Notes: generated by a model from the sequence alone, not told the origin. DNA of 64,000 nucleotides from Victivallis lenta (GCF_009695545.1 NZ_VUNS01000005.1:124001-188000), one strand, 5' to 3'; shown: positions 7,515-15,728, counted from the stretch's first letter. Made by a program: numbers and translations.

Positions 7515-8290
7515 ATCTGCTTCTCCTGCGCGACGGGGCCGATGCTCCAGACGCTGCGTTTGCGGAATTTGTGTTCGTACCGGCCGGTGATTTTGTTTTC
7601 GAGGGCGACGAGGCATGCCCGCCCGCAGGCGGCGGCATAGCGGTCAGCGCGGTCGGAGCGCCCCGGCCATGTGTAGGCGCCGTTCCGGCACCCGGCGCAG
7701 ACGGATTCATCGAGACGGAAGTTCCGGCCCTCTCCGGCTTCGCTCAGGGCGCCGAGCGGACAGCTTTCAAGGCAGGCGCGGCATCCACGGCAGAGGCCGG
7801 TCTGCCGCGGATGGTCCGGCTCGAAGGCGAAGTCGGTCAGGATCAGCGCGAACCGCTGGCGATGTCCGTATTGCGGGGTCAGGAAAAAGCCGCCTTTGCC
7901 GATGCTGCCGAGTCCGGCCGCTTCTGCGGCGGCCTTGTAGTCGGGTTCGAAGGCGTCGTCCGGATTCCGGTGGGCGAGGAAGGGAATCGCCTCGACGCCG
8001 GCGTCTTCGAGAAAGCAGGTCAGATGGTAGACGGTCCGCGACAGGAACAGGTCCTCCATCCACGAGAAACCGTAGGTCTGGTAGGTCGAACCGAAGTTCG
8101 TTCCCTCTTCGACGCCGCGCAGCGCGCCGCGCAGGATGCGATGACCGACGACGACGACCGATTTGACCCGGTCCGACACCGTTTCGGGCCGGTTCCGCTC
8201 CGGCAGATGCGCGAACGCTTCCGCCGAGGCGATGCCGACCAGGTCGGCGCCGAATTTCCGGGCCGCCTGTTTGAGTTCCGAGGCATTCAT
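7511..8290 (-). CDS. QueG-like 4Fe-4S protein, short form B
   Basis: 259 residues from the ATG at 8290 (AAGGATATCGGGAG just upstream). It opens MNASELKQAARKFGADLVGI and carries GLGSIGKGGFFLTPQYGH, then CRGCRACLESCP and three later Cys groups (CAGC, AACGRAC), the same eight-ligand plan as the 6729-7514 protein. It follows the IclR gene by 17 bases and overlaps the next gene by 4 (ATGA). The four paralogs share the fold of corrinoid-dependent reductases; I see no corrinoid DxHxxG motif, which is also absent from QueG, so cobalamin use is possible but not shown. Confidence 0.75.
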   Translation of the reverse strand: MNASELKQAARKFGADLVGIASAEAFAHLPERNRPETVSDRVKSVVVVGHRILRGALRGVEEGTNFGSTYQTYGFSWMEDLFLSRTVYHLTCFLEDAGVEAIPFLAHRNPDDAFEPDYKAAAEAAGLGSIGKGGFFLTPQYGHRQRFALILTDFAFEPDHPRQTGLCRGCRACLESCPLGALSEAGEGRNFRLDESVCAGCRNGAYTWPGRSDRADRYAAACGRACLVALENKITGRYEHKFRKRSVWSIGPVAQEKQI

Positions 8291-8307
8291 CTCCCGATAT
8301 CCTTCTG

Positions 8308-9072
8308 TTATTCCAGCGGGCAGCCGAGTGCGAATGAGATCGACTCTCCGCAGGATTTGGTTGCATCGATGAAGCGCGTCCGCAGTTCCGGCGTCCAGAG
8401 CGACGCATCTTCCGGCAGGATGACGCCGACCGCTCCGGCCAGCTCGCGGGATGCATTGAAGACCGGGGCTCCGACCGCTCCGGTGTTGCGGTCGAACTCC
8501 GCTTCCATGCGGGAAAAGCCGCACGCCCGGATCGTTTTGAGCTCTTCCCGGAACCGGGCCGGGTCCGTGATCGATTGTTCGGTTTTCCTGCTCCAGTCAC
8601 ACCCGGCAAGAAGTTCGTCGAGCGCTTCTTCCGGCGCATAGGCCGCGCAGATTTTGCCGCAGGCGGAGCGGTTGACGGGGTGAATCTGCCCGACGACGAC
8701 ACCGGCGTCCCCCGCGAACCGTTCCGGATATTCGGTCGCCACGATCAGCGAACGGTACCGGTACGGGGCGGTCAGGAACACCGGCCGTTCAAGTTCGCGG
8801 ACGAGTTTCTGAAGATAGGGCCGCGCGATATTGCGCAGCTTGAGCTTTTTGAGCCGCATATTCGACAGATTCAGGATTTTGAGACTGATCCGGTATTTGC
8901 GGCTGCCCGGCGTCTGCTCGACGTAACCGGTGTCGGCCAGCGTCTTGAGCAGCCGGCAGACGTGACTGTTCGGCAGCCCGAAATGCTCGGCAAGCTCCTT
9001 GACTGAACACTCCTCGGCATCCGCCGCGAGATATTCGAGGATCGTGAATCCGTTTTGCAGGGTATTGTTCAT
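8308..9072 (-). CDS. IclR-family transcriptional regulator
   Basis: 254 residues, full family length. The N-terminal winged helix (about 5-65, VKELAEHFGLPNSHVCRLLK) is followed by an IclR effector domain with the usual AYAPEEALDELL and RACGFSRMEAEFDRNTGAVG segments (about 135-200) that frame the ligand pocket. It is the first gene of the operon with three iron-sulfur paralogs, and its promoter region carries a 21-bp inverted repeat overlapping the start of transcription. This implies autoregulation and ligand-induced expression of the reductases. The partial IclR at 1-520 is the counterpart for the other paralog, so two separate inputs control one protein family. Confidence 0.88.
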   Translation of the reverse strand: MNNTLQNGFTILEYLAADAEECSVKELAEHFGLPNSHVCRLLKTLADTGYVEQTPGSRKYRISLKILNLSNMRLKKLKLRNIARPYLQKLVRELERPVFLTAPYRYRSLIVATEYPERFAGDAGVVVGQIHPVNRSACGKICAAYAPEEALDELLAGCDWSRKTEQSITDPARFREELKTIRACGFSRMEAEFDRNTGAVGAPVFNASRELAGAVGVILPEDASLWTPELRTRFIDATKSCGESISFALGCPLE

Positions 9073-9076
9073 TATT

Positions 9077-9134
9077 AAATTCCATATTTTAGAATTTGTA
9101 TTAATATTATGACATAAAATAGAATTAAAAGCAA
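9077..9134 (-). promoter_or_regulatory. Promoter and IclR-type inverted repeat
   Basis: Minus strand TTGCTT (9129-9134), 17-base spacer, CATAAT (9106-9111). Just downstream, AAATTC-N9-GAATTT (9077-9097) covers the expected transcription start and the first bases before the IclR ATG at 9072. Likely an autoregulatory operator. Confidence 0.55.
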
Positions 9135-9220
9135 GCCGGAATTGTTTTTTTTATGATTTTTTTCGAATTTTGCCTTTTCGTTTCCGCAGCCGTTCCGCTG
9201 CGGCAGAGAAACGCCGGCAG

Positions 9221-9252
9221 AAAAAAAGACCCGGAATCGATGATTCCGGGTC
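9221..9252 (-). terminator. Terminator of the pseudopilin gene
   Basis: Perfect 10-base stem GACCCGGAAT/ATTCCGGGTC with 5-base loop, followed on the minus strand by seven T. A second G+C hairpin, CCGCAGC/GCTGCGG, lies at 9184-9203. Confidence 0.85.
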
Positions 9253-9286
9253 CGCTTTGAAATGATATCTGTCGTGGTTCCGTCAG

Positions 9287-10003
9287 TTAGTTCCACAGTT
9301 CTCCGGTTTCGGCCCAGAAATAGCCGTTGCCGTCTGCGGCGGCGGAATCGGCCGGAATGGCCTGATTCGACCTGCCTTCGACATGTCCGTCGGCGAATCC
9401 GAAGTTGGCTCCCGAATTGTTGAGGTGGCGCCACACACCGTCCGGCGCATTGACCAGGCCGTCGCGTGCGAAGACGGTCGGGTCCTGATAACCGGTGGTC
9501 GGGTAATCGATGTCGCAGATCGCCATGCGGGCGCTCGGCCGCTTGATCCGGGTCGCCTTGGCTTTCTTCACGCAGTCGGTGCTGGATGCGTAGCCGGAGG
9601 AGTTGATCGCATAATGCCGGGTCCCCTTCGTATTGTCCCAGCGGACCGAGCTCGGGCAGGCGAACGGGCCTTTCGGCATCGAAGTGCCGTCGCTGTACCC
9701 TTTGACATAACAGTAATCCGTGAGCTCGATGCCGGGGGAGTAGAGCTGCATAAGCATGTCCTGCCATTTGCCGCTCCAGCTCGAGAGACCCGACAAATTG
9801 CGGTTCGACGCGGGAATGATGCCGTCGTTCATATCGATATACATCGCCATGTAGGTGCCGATCTGCTTGAGGTTGCTTGTACAGTTGATCTCCTTGGCGC
9901 GGCTGCGGGCCTGGTTCAGCGCCGGCAGCAGCATCCCGGCCAGAATGGCGATGATCGCAATGACGACCAGAAGCTCAATCAGTGTAAAATGCTTTCTTCT
10001 CAT
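9287..10003 (-). CDS. Pseudopilin-like DUF1559 (H-X-DG) protein
   Basis: 238 residues. Type IV prepilin N-terminus [20 protein letters not shown], then a globular domain ending in the H-X-DG signature (H-x11-[10 protein letters not shown]). Proteins of this type are very numerous in Lentisphaerae and Planctomycetes. They are thought to be surface or pseudopilus subunits exported by a type II-like route, but no function is established. The residue before the conserved Phe is His, not the Gly usually required by prepilin peptidase. The start at 10003 has AGGGAGG 6 bases upstream; an upstream ATG at 10045 has none. It is monocistronic, with promoter and terminator of its own. Confidence 0.85.
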   Translation of the reverse strand: MRRKHFTLIELLVVIAIIAILAGMLLPALNQARSRAKEINCTSNLKQIGTYMAMYIDMNDGIIPASNRNLSGLSSWSGKWQDMLMQLYSPGIELTDYCYVKGYSDGTSMPKGPFACPSSVRWDNTKGTRHYAINSSGYASSTDCVKKAKATRIKRPSARMAICDIDYPTTGYQDPTVFARDGLVNAPDGVWRHLNNSGANFGFADGHVEGRSNQAIPADSAAADGNGYFWAETGELWN

Positions 10004-10080
10004 GATATTCCTCCCTTTGGTGACGGCTTTTGTCGTCGTTTTCATATTAACATGTTAATTCGAGATTATATTCTAATAAC

Positions 10081-10109
10081 ATTATAGTAAATTTATCCGA
10101 AAAAAGCAA
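10081..10109 (-). promoter_or_regulatory. Promoter of the 9287-10003 pseudopilin
   Basis: Minus strand TTGCTT (10104-10109), 17-base spacer, TATAAT (10081-10086). Confidence 0.65.
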
Positions 10110-10164
10110 GTGTGTTTTTGCAGAAAATCACTGTTTTTTTGAAAAATCTGGCAGAAAGACGAAA

Positions 10165-11445
10165 TCAATTCCGAATTTCACTGATTTTCCCGCCGATGCC
10201 GGTCAGCTTCTCGATCAGGTTTTCGTACCCCCGGTAGATGACCTCCGCCGAATGGATCGTGCTTGTTCCCCGGGCACAGAGCGCCGCGATGACCATGGCC
10301 ATGCCGGCGCGGATGTCGGGACTCGACATCGTGACGGCGTGCAACTGCGCCGGGCCGGTGACGACCACCCGGTGCGGATCGCAGACGATCGCGTTTGCTC
10401 CCATGCTGATCAGCCTGTCGGCGAAGTAGATGCGGCTTTCGAACATCTTTTCGAAGAACATGACCGTGCCGCGGCACTGGGTCGCGGCGACGATCGTGCA
10501 GCTCATCATATCCGACGGATACTGCGGCCACGGGCCGTCGGAGATCTGCGGGATATGGCCGCCGAAGTCGCATTCGACGGCGCGTTCCTGCCCGCCGGGC
10601 AGAAAAATATGATCCCCCCGGAGTTCCATGCGCACGCCGAGCCGCTCGAACACGCGGCGGAGCATCCAGTAATGGCGCACCTGCGTGCCTTCGACCGTGA
10701 TCTCTCCGCCCGTGGCCGCCGCGAGGGCGAGGAAGCTGCCGGCTTCGATATGGTCGCCGACGACGCGGTAACGGCAGCCGTGCAGGCGTTCGACGCCCTC
10801 GATTTCGATGGTGTTGCTGCCGGCGCCGCTGATCCGGGCTCCCATCGCGTTCAGCAGCTCGGCCAGGTCGCGGACATGGGGCTCGCAGGCCGCATTGTAA
10901 AGCGTCGTCGTTCCGCGCGCGGCGGCCGCGGCGATCAGAATCTGTTCCGTCGCGGTGACGCTTGCCTCGTCCAGGAAAAGTTCGCGGCCGGAGAGCCCGG
11001 CCGGGGCGTCGAAGCGGTAGGTCTCCTCGCCGGACATGACCGCGCCGAGCTTGCAGAGTCCGTAGAAGTGGCCGTCGAGACGGCGGCGGCCGATCACATC
11101 GCCGCCCGGCGGGTAGAGCTCCGCCTTTCCGCAGCGGGCCAGCAGCGGCGCCGCGAAGAGGATGCTGGTCCGGTTCCGCGAACAGAGTTCGCGCGAAATC
11201 GAAGCGGTCCTGACGTCCCGGCAGCGGAAGGTCAGCGTATGGTTTTCAAAGCTGAAATCCGCGCCGAGTTCGCCGGCGATGTCGAGCATGGTCCGCACGT
11301 CGAGGATGTCGGGGACGTTGTCGAGAACGACCTCCTCGTCGGTCAGCAGCAGCGCCGCGATCATCGGCAGCGCCGCGTTCTTGTTTCCGCCGATCCTGAC
11401 CCGCCCCGCGATGCGGGCGGACCCCTCCACTTTCAGACTCTGCAT
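10165..11445 (-). CDS. murA: UDP-N-acetylglucosamine 1-carboxyvinyltransferase with Asp in place of the fosfomycin-target Cys
   Basis: 426 residues, normal family length. MurA transfers enolpyruvate from PEP to UDP-GlcNAc, the first committed step of peptidoglycan synthesis in the cytoplasm. Lys22 (GGNKNAALP) and the Arg of SPDIRAGMAM match the E. coli active site. The loop Cys115 of E. coli (PGGCTIG) is Asp116 here (PGGDVIG), as in Chlamydia and Mycobacterium, where it abolishes covalent inactivation by fosfomycin. The start at 11445 is chosen for AAAGGAACGG upstream; the frame could begin 22 codons earlier without an RBS. It is a single gene, divergent from a MarR gene. Whether a second MurA exists elsewhere cannot be told. 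Confidence 0.93.
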   Translation of the reverse strand: MQSLKVEGSARIAGRVRIGGNKNAALPMIAALLLTDEEVVLDNVPDILDVRTMLDIAGELGADFSFENHTLTFRCRDVRTASISRELCSRNRTSILFAAPLLARCGKAELYPPGGDVIGRRRLDGHFYGLCKLGAVMSGEETYRFDAPAGLSGRELFLDEASVTATEQILIAAAAARGTTTLYNAACEPHVRDLAELLNAMGARISGAGSNTIEIEGVERLHGCRYRVVGDHIEAGSFLALAAATGGEITVEGTQVRHYWMLRRVFERLGVRMELRGDHIFLPGGQERAVECDFGGHIPQISDGPWPQYPSDMMSCTIVAATQCRGTVMFFEKMFESRIYFADRLISMGANAIVCDPHRVVVTGPAQLHAVTMSSPDIRAGMAMVIAALCARGTSTIHSAEVIYRGYENLIEKLTGIGGKISEIRN

Positions 11446-11534
11446 CGATGTTCCGTTCCTTTGGGTTTTGCAGTGAAGTATAGCCCGGAAAACCGCAATT
11501 TCAAGCCGCAACCCGTTTTTTTCGCGAGGGAAAC

Positions 11535-11562
11535 TTGAAAATAGTCAGGACGGCTGTATGTT
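11535..11562 (+). promoter_or_regulatory. Promoter of the 11601 MarR gene
   Basis: TTGAAA (11535-11540), 16-base spacer, TATGTT (11557-11562). The AAGGAG at 11563-11568 is too far from the ATG to be its ribosome binding site. Confidence 0.5.
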
Positions 11563-11600
11563 AAGGAGTGCCGAAAATCCATAAACAACAGGAATCTTCT

Positions 11601-12068
11601 ATGAAATCGGAAGAAGCGACCACTTTCTGGCGGCAGTTTTTTGCCGCCGCCGACCGTATGCGCGAAATCGGGTCGAGCGATTACGAACAGCTGCTGGTGA
11701 ACATGACCTTCAACCAGCTGCGGATGATCAAGATCGTGTATTTGTTGAACCGGGAGTTTCCGGAAGGCGTCACTTTGAAGGTGCTCGCCGAATCGCTCTC
11801 GATCACGCCCGCCGCCGCGTCGGAGATGGTGGACGCTCTTGTGCGCAAGGATATGCTCCGGCGCGACCATAATCCGCAGGACCGCCGCGCGGTTGCCATC
11901 AGCCTGGCTCCGACCAGCCGGCGCAAATTTCAGGAGTGTGAGCAGACGTTCGACCGGCTGACCGCCGGGTTTTTCGCGGAGTTGTCACAGGCCGAGAAGG
12001 AGGCTTTCGAAGCGACGATGACGAAGTTCCGCGAATACATCTTCGCCCACTGCGGCAAAGAAGAGTAA
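11601..12068 (+). CDS. MarR-family transcriptional regulator
   Basis: 155 residues with the MarR winged helix at about 45-110 (LKVLAESLSITPAAASEMVD, then the wing DHNPQDRRAVAISL with the conserved D-x-R). Start: the ATG at 11601 has CAGGAA 8 bases upstream. A GTG at 11568 in frame would overlap an AAGGAG and is less likely. MarR proteins repress and are released by small phenolic or other ligands. It faces away from murA and has no co-transcribed partner, being followed at once by the repeat at 12068-12130 and a terminator, so its target is likely itself or a distant gene. Confidence 0.82.
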   Translation: MKSEEATTFWRQFFAAADRMREIGSSDYEQLLVNMTFNQLRMIKIVYLLNREFPEGVTLKVLAESLSITPAAASEMVDALVRKDMLRRDHNPQDRRAVAISLAPTSRRKFQECEQTFDRLTAGFFAELSQAEKEAFEATMTKFREYIFAHCGKEE

Positions 12069-12130
12069 GAGCTTATCCCTGAATAAAGAATCGGCATCAT
12101 GCCGATTTGGCTTATTCAGGGATAAGCTCT
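12068..12130. repeat. Two-tier palindromic repeat element, copy 1
   Basis: Perfect 19-base outer arms (12068-12086 and 12112-12130, AGAGCTTATCCCTGAATAA and its complement) enclose a second perfect 8-base hairpin, AATCGGCA/TGCCGATT (12089-12107). The element begins on the last base of the MarR stop codon and lies before the true terminator. The outer ends AGAGCTTAT and ATAAGCTCT recur at 16776-16799, also on a stop codon, so this looks like a dispersed element of REP or MITE type. Confidence 0.7.
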
Positions 12131-12155
12131 CAGCTTTCCGCCATACGGCATTTTC

Positions 12156-12185
12156 GGAGGGGCGTTCCGTTCCCCTCCTTTTTTT
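12156..12185 (+). terminator. Terminator of the 11601 MarR gene
   Basis: GGAGGGG (12156-12162) and CCCCTCC (12172-12178) with a 9-base loop, followed by seven T. Confidence 0.85.
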
Positions 12186-12244
12186 ATTCCATGTTTCCCG
12201 GAGGCTGCGGCCGGCCGATTTTCGCTTTTTTTTTTGAATGCGTC

Positions 12245-12272
12245 TTGAATACATCGGCAGACGATGTATAAT
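12245..12272 (+). promoter_or_regulatory. PadR promoter with operator inside the spacer
   Basis: TTGAAT (12245-12250), 16-base spacer, TATAAT (12267-12272). ATACATCG-N5-CGATGTAT (12249-12269), a perfect 8-base inverted repeat, fills the space between the boxes, so a bound dimer would block RNA polymerase. This is the expected picture for PadR autorepression. Confidence 0.7.
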
Positions 12273-12306
12273 TAATGCAGAGGTACTAACTCAAAGGAGG
12301 TGTGCG

Positions 12307-12636
12307 ATGGCGGTCAACAGCGATCTGATGCGGGGCGTTGCCGAGCCGGTGATCCTGAAGTTGCTGGCGGAGCGGACGATGTACGGTTATGAAATCATCA
12401 GGCTCGTGAACGAGCGGACCAACGGCGCATTCGAGTGGAAGGAGGGGACGCTTTATCCGTGTCTGCACCGGCTGGAGGAGCAGGGATTGATCGAGAGCTC
12501 CTGGCAGCTGGCCGGGGCGAAGCCGCGCAAGTATTATTCCATTACGCGGAAGGGGATTGCGGCGATGGAGGAGAAAGTCAGGGAGGCGAAGGAGTTCGTC
12601 GGGGCGCTCCATTTGCTGCTCGGCGCGGCGAACTGA
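12307..12636 (+). CDS. PadR-family transcriptional regulator
   Basis: 109 residues, the short PadR form (subfamily 2 type). The winged helix holds the hallmark ERTMYGYEIIRLVNERT and EGTLYPCLHRLEEQGLI (about 22-60). PadR proteins are ligand-released repressors. The ATG at 12307 has a near-perfect AAAGGAGGTG 5 bases upstream. It precedes a large membrane protein by 11 bases; PadR genes paired with a membrane protein bearing a permease-prefix/HAAS-like domain are a common two-gene unit in which the PadR represses the pair. The operator at 12249-12269 supports this. Confidence 0.9.
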   Translation: MAVNSDLMRGVAEPVILKLLAERTMYGYEIIRLVNERTNGAFEWKEGTLYPCLHRLEEQGLIESSWQLAGAKPRKYYSITRKGIAAMEEKVREAKEFVGALHLLLGAAN

Positions 12637-12647
12637 AGGAGGGGGCT

Positions 12648-14573
12648 ATGGACGGCAGGATCGAAGAGGTCGTGAAACGTTCGTCGGAACCGTTGAAGGA
12701 CGATTGGGCGCTCGCGCAGGAGGTCGCGCAGGAGCTGCGCACGCACCTCGAGGACAAATGCGCCGAGCTGGAAGGGGAGGGGAATTCGCCGGAAGAGAGC
12801 GTGAAGAAGGCGATCGGGGAGTTCGGCGATCCCGACGAGATCGGCCGGGGGCTGCTCGGCGCGAATTTCCGCCGGATAAAACTGCGCGGCAAGCTGAAAG
12901 TCGTGCTGCGGATCTGCGGACTTCCGCTCCTGCTGGCCGCCGTCTGGGCGGCGGTCGATTTCAGCGTGCTTGCCGGTGCGGCGCGGTATTGCAGCGTTTC
13001 GACCGTAAACAATGAATTTTCCGTCAAATGCGACTGGGCGGCCCGTTTCTTCGGGCGGTTCGCCGGTTTCCGCAAGCCGGCCGGGGAACAGCCGCTCTGG
13101 AACGGCGGGGACGGTTTGAATGCCCGAAAAGCGGATGAGATGCGGCTGGAACTGGTGAACCGGCATCCGGACGATCCGGTCTGTCTGGCGAATTATGTGG
13201 CCGAGGTCATGGTGCGCGACAAGCGGCCGGACAGTGTGAAGGCTGTGAAGCTTGCGATCGGGCGGGAACCGGACAACGCGCTCTATCACCATCTGCTTTC
13301 CGCCCTGATAATCGAGGAAGCTTTCGAGGCGGACAGGACGGCAATGGAGGAGTGCGAGATCAAAGATCGCGCGAAGCTGGATGCCGCGAAGGCGGAGTAC
13401 CTGCTCGGCCTGAAGTGCCCGTATTACCGGCTTTATATTCCCGAGAGGGGGCAGAGGGCGCGGTCGCAGTATGCCGGCAATGCATTCCATGCGCGCATGC
13501 AGCAGAAGGTGGAGGCGCTCATGCTGCCGATACCGGCGCTGCCCCGGCAGCGGAGCGTCGCCCGCGCGGCAATCTATTATCCGGAACTGCTGATAGAGGA
13601 CGGCAGGCCGGAAGAGGCGGAGGCGCTTCTCGACCAGTGGTATGTCTATCCCGCTCAGTTGCTGGAGAGCGGCGACCTCCTGATTTCCATGCTGATTGTC
13701 GACACCATTCTGGAGCTTAATCAGAAGAAGCTCCCGGAGCTGTATGCCCGTGTCGGCAAGCCGGAAAAGGGAACGCGGATTGCCGCGAAGATTGCGGAGG
13801 CCAGGGCATCGATGGCGGCCTGGAAAGCGCAGCGCAAGGAGGCGGACGACCGGGCGCAGGAAGAGGCGGAGCGGTACGGCGGTATTTTTTCATCTGGTCT
13901 GCTCGTGCCGGGGATTTCGCTCACGGCCGAATATCTGCGTTCCGACCGCATCATGACTTACTGCATTCTGGACAGCCTCGTGCTGCTCTGCTTCACGGTG
14001 CTGGTTCTCTGCGTGGTCGGCTTTCAGGCGCTCTGCTGGGGCATCGGCCGCGTATGCGGGGAGAAGGGACATTTTCTGTGGCTGACGAAGCGCGAATACG
14101 GCAAACTCCTGCTGTACGGGATGCTGCTTCCGGCGGGACTCTACTGGCTCTGGCTGCACGCCGATCTTCTGAGCGGCAGGGGAGTCGGATACCAGGCCAA
14201 TCTGGCCATGTTCTGCATCCAGTCGTTCGTTCTGGTCGTCGGGCTGCCGGTCTGGTTCCGGTTTTATCTCGGGCATATCCTGCTGCGCCGCTACCGGGCG
14301 CTGGTTCCGCCGGGGGAGGGGACGCGCCGCATCTGCCTGCCGTTCCTGACCTATGTGACGACGGCGATTCCGCTCTGGATCGTCTTCCTGCTCGTGGTCG
14401 GCGGCGCACTGCGCTTCGCGGCCAACCGGGAACTCCAGTACAACGTCGGGCGCGACCGTTCGTTCTTCGCCGGATTGTTCTCTCCGGCCGAGGATCACGT
14501 CGTTCAGGCTCTCCGGACCGACCTTGCGATCGGCCTCGACAAAGCCGCCGAACTGACCCGGGAACTGAAATAA
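12648..14573 (+). CDS. Polytopic membrane protein with permease-prefix-like N-terminus, PadR partner
   Basis: 641 residues. Residues 1-80 form a helical cytoplasmic domain (ELRTHLEDKCAELEGEG, ESVKKAIGEFGDPDEIGRGL) like the permease-prefix/HAAS domains found next to PadR genes. One membrane segment follows at about 88-110, then an external stretch to about 430 with TPR-like helices (RPEEAEALLDQW), then three to five membrane segments to about 605. I recognise no transport or enzymatic motif. The ATG has AGGAGG 6 bases upstream and is co-transcribed with padR, ending at the hairpin 14588-14625. A role in envelope sensing or stress is a guess from the pairing. Confidence 0.75.
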   Translation: MDGRIEEVVKRSSEPLKDDWALAQEVAQELRTHLEDKCAELEGEGNSPEESVKKAIGEFGDPDEIGRGLLGANFRRIKLRGKLKVVLRICGLPLLLAAVWAAVDFSVLAGAARYCSVSTVNNEFSVKCDWAARFFGRFAGFRKPAGEQPLWNGGDGLNARKADEMRLELVNRHPDDPVCLANYVAEVMVRDKRPDSVKAVKLAIGREPDNALYHHLLSALIIEEAFEADRTAMEECEIKDRAKLDAAKAEYLLGLKCPYYRLYIPERGQRARSQYAGNAFHARMQQKVEALMLPIPALPRQRSVARAAIYYPELLIEDGRPEEAEALLDQWYVYPAQLLESGDLLISMLIVDTILELNQKKLPELYARVGKPEKGTRIAAKIAEARASMAAWKAQRKEADDRAQEEAERYGGIFSSGLLVPGISLTAEYLRSDRIMTYCILDSLVLLCFTVLVLCVVGFQALCWGIGRVCGEKGHFLWLTKREYGKLLLYGMLLPAGLYWLWLHADLLSGRGVGYQANLAMFCIQSFVLVVGLPVWFRFYLGHILLRRYRALVPPGEGTRRICLPFLTYVTTAIPLWIVFLLVVGGALRFAANRELQYNVGRDRSFFAGLFSPAEDHVVQALRTDLAIGLDKAAELTRELK

Positions 14574-14587
14574 CGGCTTCCGCCGTC

Positions 14588-14625
14588 CGCCCGTTCCACG
14601 GCCGGAACGGGCGTTTCTTTGTTTT
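14588..14625 (+). terminator. Terminator of the padR operon
   Basis: Perfect stem CGCCCGTTCC (14588-14597)/GGAACGGGCG (14604-14613) followed by TTTCTTTGTTTT. Confidence 0.85.
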
Positions 14626-14660
14626 ATGATAGTTTTCTTATTTTTTTTGATTGCTTATAG

Positions 14661-14689
14661 TTGACATATCAACAGTCATGATGTAAACT
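14661..14689 (+). promoter_or_regulatory. Promoter and candidate operator of the MarR-GNAT-aminotransferase operon
   Basis: Consensus TTGACA (14661-14666), 17-base spacer, TAAACT (14684-14689). GTTGA-N4-TCAAC (14660-14673) overlaps the -35 box and is a plausible MarR site. Confidence 0.65.
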
Positions 14690-14706
14690 ATATCCCGGAG
14701 AAACTT

Positions 14707-15177
14707 ATGAACGCGATCGAACTGTACAGAGAGTTTCCGGAGACAGAGACCCGTGAGCAGCAGGCGCTCATGGGCGTATGGCACGTCGGGCAGCTGTTGA
14801 AAATCCAGGCCAGGCGTTTTTTCCGGGAGTATCTTTCCAGTGAGATGCAGTTCAATATCATGCTTCTGTTGAAGCATGCGGATCATCCGATGAACCAGCA
14901 GGAGCTCAGCGAGAAACTGCTGGTCGACAAGTCCAATCTGACCGGCGTCGCCGGGCGGATGGAGGCGGCGGGGCTGCTGATCCGCCGGGTCGATCCGCTG
15001 GACAGCCGGGCGTATCAGCTTGAGCTGACTTCGCGGGGCAGGAAGATCCTTGAACATGTGGAAATGCCCTATCGGGCTGAAGTGAAAAAGGTGATGGCGG
15101 ATTTTTCGCCCGCGGAGCTCTCCATGCTGATCCGGTTTATGGAGAGAATGCGCAAGACACTCAATTCAGAGGAATGA
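14707..15177 (+). CDS. MarR-family transcriptional regulator
   Basis: 156 residues. The winged helix covers about 48-110: MNQQELSEKLLVDKSNLTGV recognition region, and a wing with DPLDSRAYQLELT, carrying the D-x-R pair of the family. CGGAG 7 bases before the ATG. It leads a three-gene operon: the stop overlaps a possible start of the GNAT gene as ATGA, and the GNAT in turn overlaps an aminotransferase. The local operator suggests it represses the whole set until a substrate or product appears. Confidence 0.88.
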   Translation: MNAIELYREFPETETREQQALMGVWHVGQLLKIQARRFFREYLSSEMQFNIMLLLKHADHPMNQQELSEKLLVDKSNLTGVAGRMEAAGLLIRRVDPLDSRAYQLELTSRGRKILEHVEMPYRAEVKKVMADFSPAELSMLIRFMERMRKTLNSEE

Positions 15178-15179
15178 AA

Positions 15180-15728
15180 ATGGCGGAAGTCGAGATTCGT
15201 CCGCCTCGTGACGAGGCGGAAATGAGGCAATTGTGGCACTTGAACCATGCGGTGTTCTCCGAGGAGCTTCACCAGCACGAAGTTCATGACGACGGGCTCC
15301 TGATCGACAAGTTCCATGCCAAGAATCTCTACTTTGCCGGATGGGACAACGGCGAAGCGGTCGGCATGATCTGCGCGCACTGGAAGGAGCCGTTTTCGGC
15401 GGTCGAACGTTTCGGGGATGTCATGCGCCGGGCGATGGTTCCGGGAGTGACCGCCGAGTTGCGGCTCTTCGCGGTTCGTCCCGAATACCGCAAGACTCCG
15501 CTGGCGCCGCGGCTCGGTGCGACGATCTTCAAAAAGCTCGACGAAATGGGTTTCCGGCTGCTGATCATCTCCGGTATTTCCGAACAGAAAGAATTTTATG
15601 AACATATCGGTTTCAGGGCGGTTGGCGACCCGGTGCAGGACGGGGAGGCGCTGTTCTACCCGATGGTGGCGGATCTGCCGCCGATCCTGAGGCGGTGCGC
15701 GCTGGCCGTGGCGAGGTGCACGAAATGA
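15180..15728 (+). CDS. GNAT-fold acyltransferase, N-acyl amino acid synthase-like
   Basis: 182 residues. The layout resembles FeeM and acyl-homoserine-lactone synthase GNATs rather than ordinary acetyltransferases: VFSEELHQHEVHDDGLLIDK near the N-terminus, YFAGWDNGEAVGMIC, TAELRLFAVRPEYRKTPLAP (E-x-R-x-x-V with a following R), then KEFYEHIGFRAVGD. In that family an acyl carrier donates the acyl chain to an amino group. The ATG at 15180 has AGAGG 7 bases upstream; the ATG at 15174 overlapping the MarR stop is too close to that site. Coupled to an aminotransferase by ATGA overlap. The FeeM-like reading is from motif layout only and an ordinary acetyltransferase is possible. Confidence 0.65.
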   Translation: MAEVEIRPPRDEAEMRQLWHLNHAVFSEELHQHEVHDDGLLIDKFHAKNLYFAGWDNGEAVGMICAHWKEPFSAVERFGDVMRRAMVPGVTAELRLFAVRPEYRKTPLAPRLGATIFKKLDEMGFRLLIISGISEQKEFYEHIGFRAVGDPVQDGEALFYPMVADLPPILRRCALAVARCTK

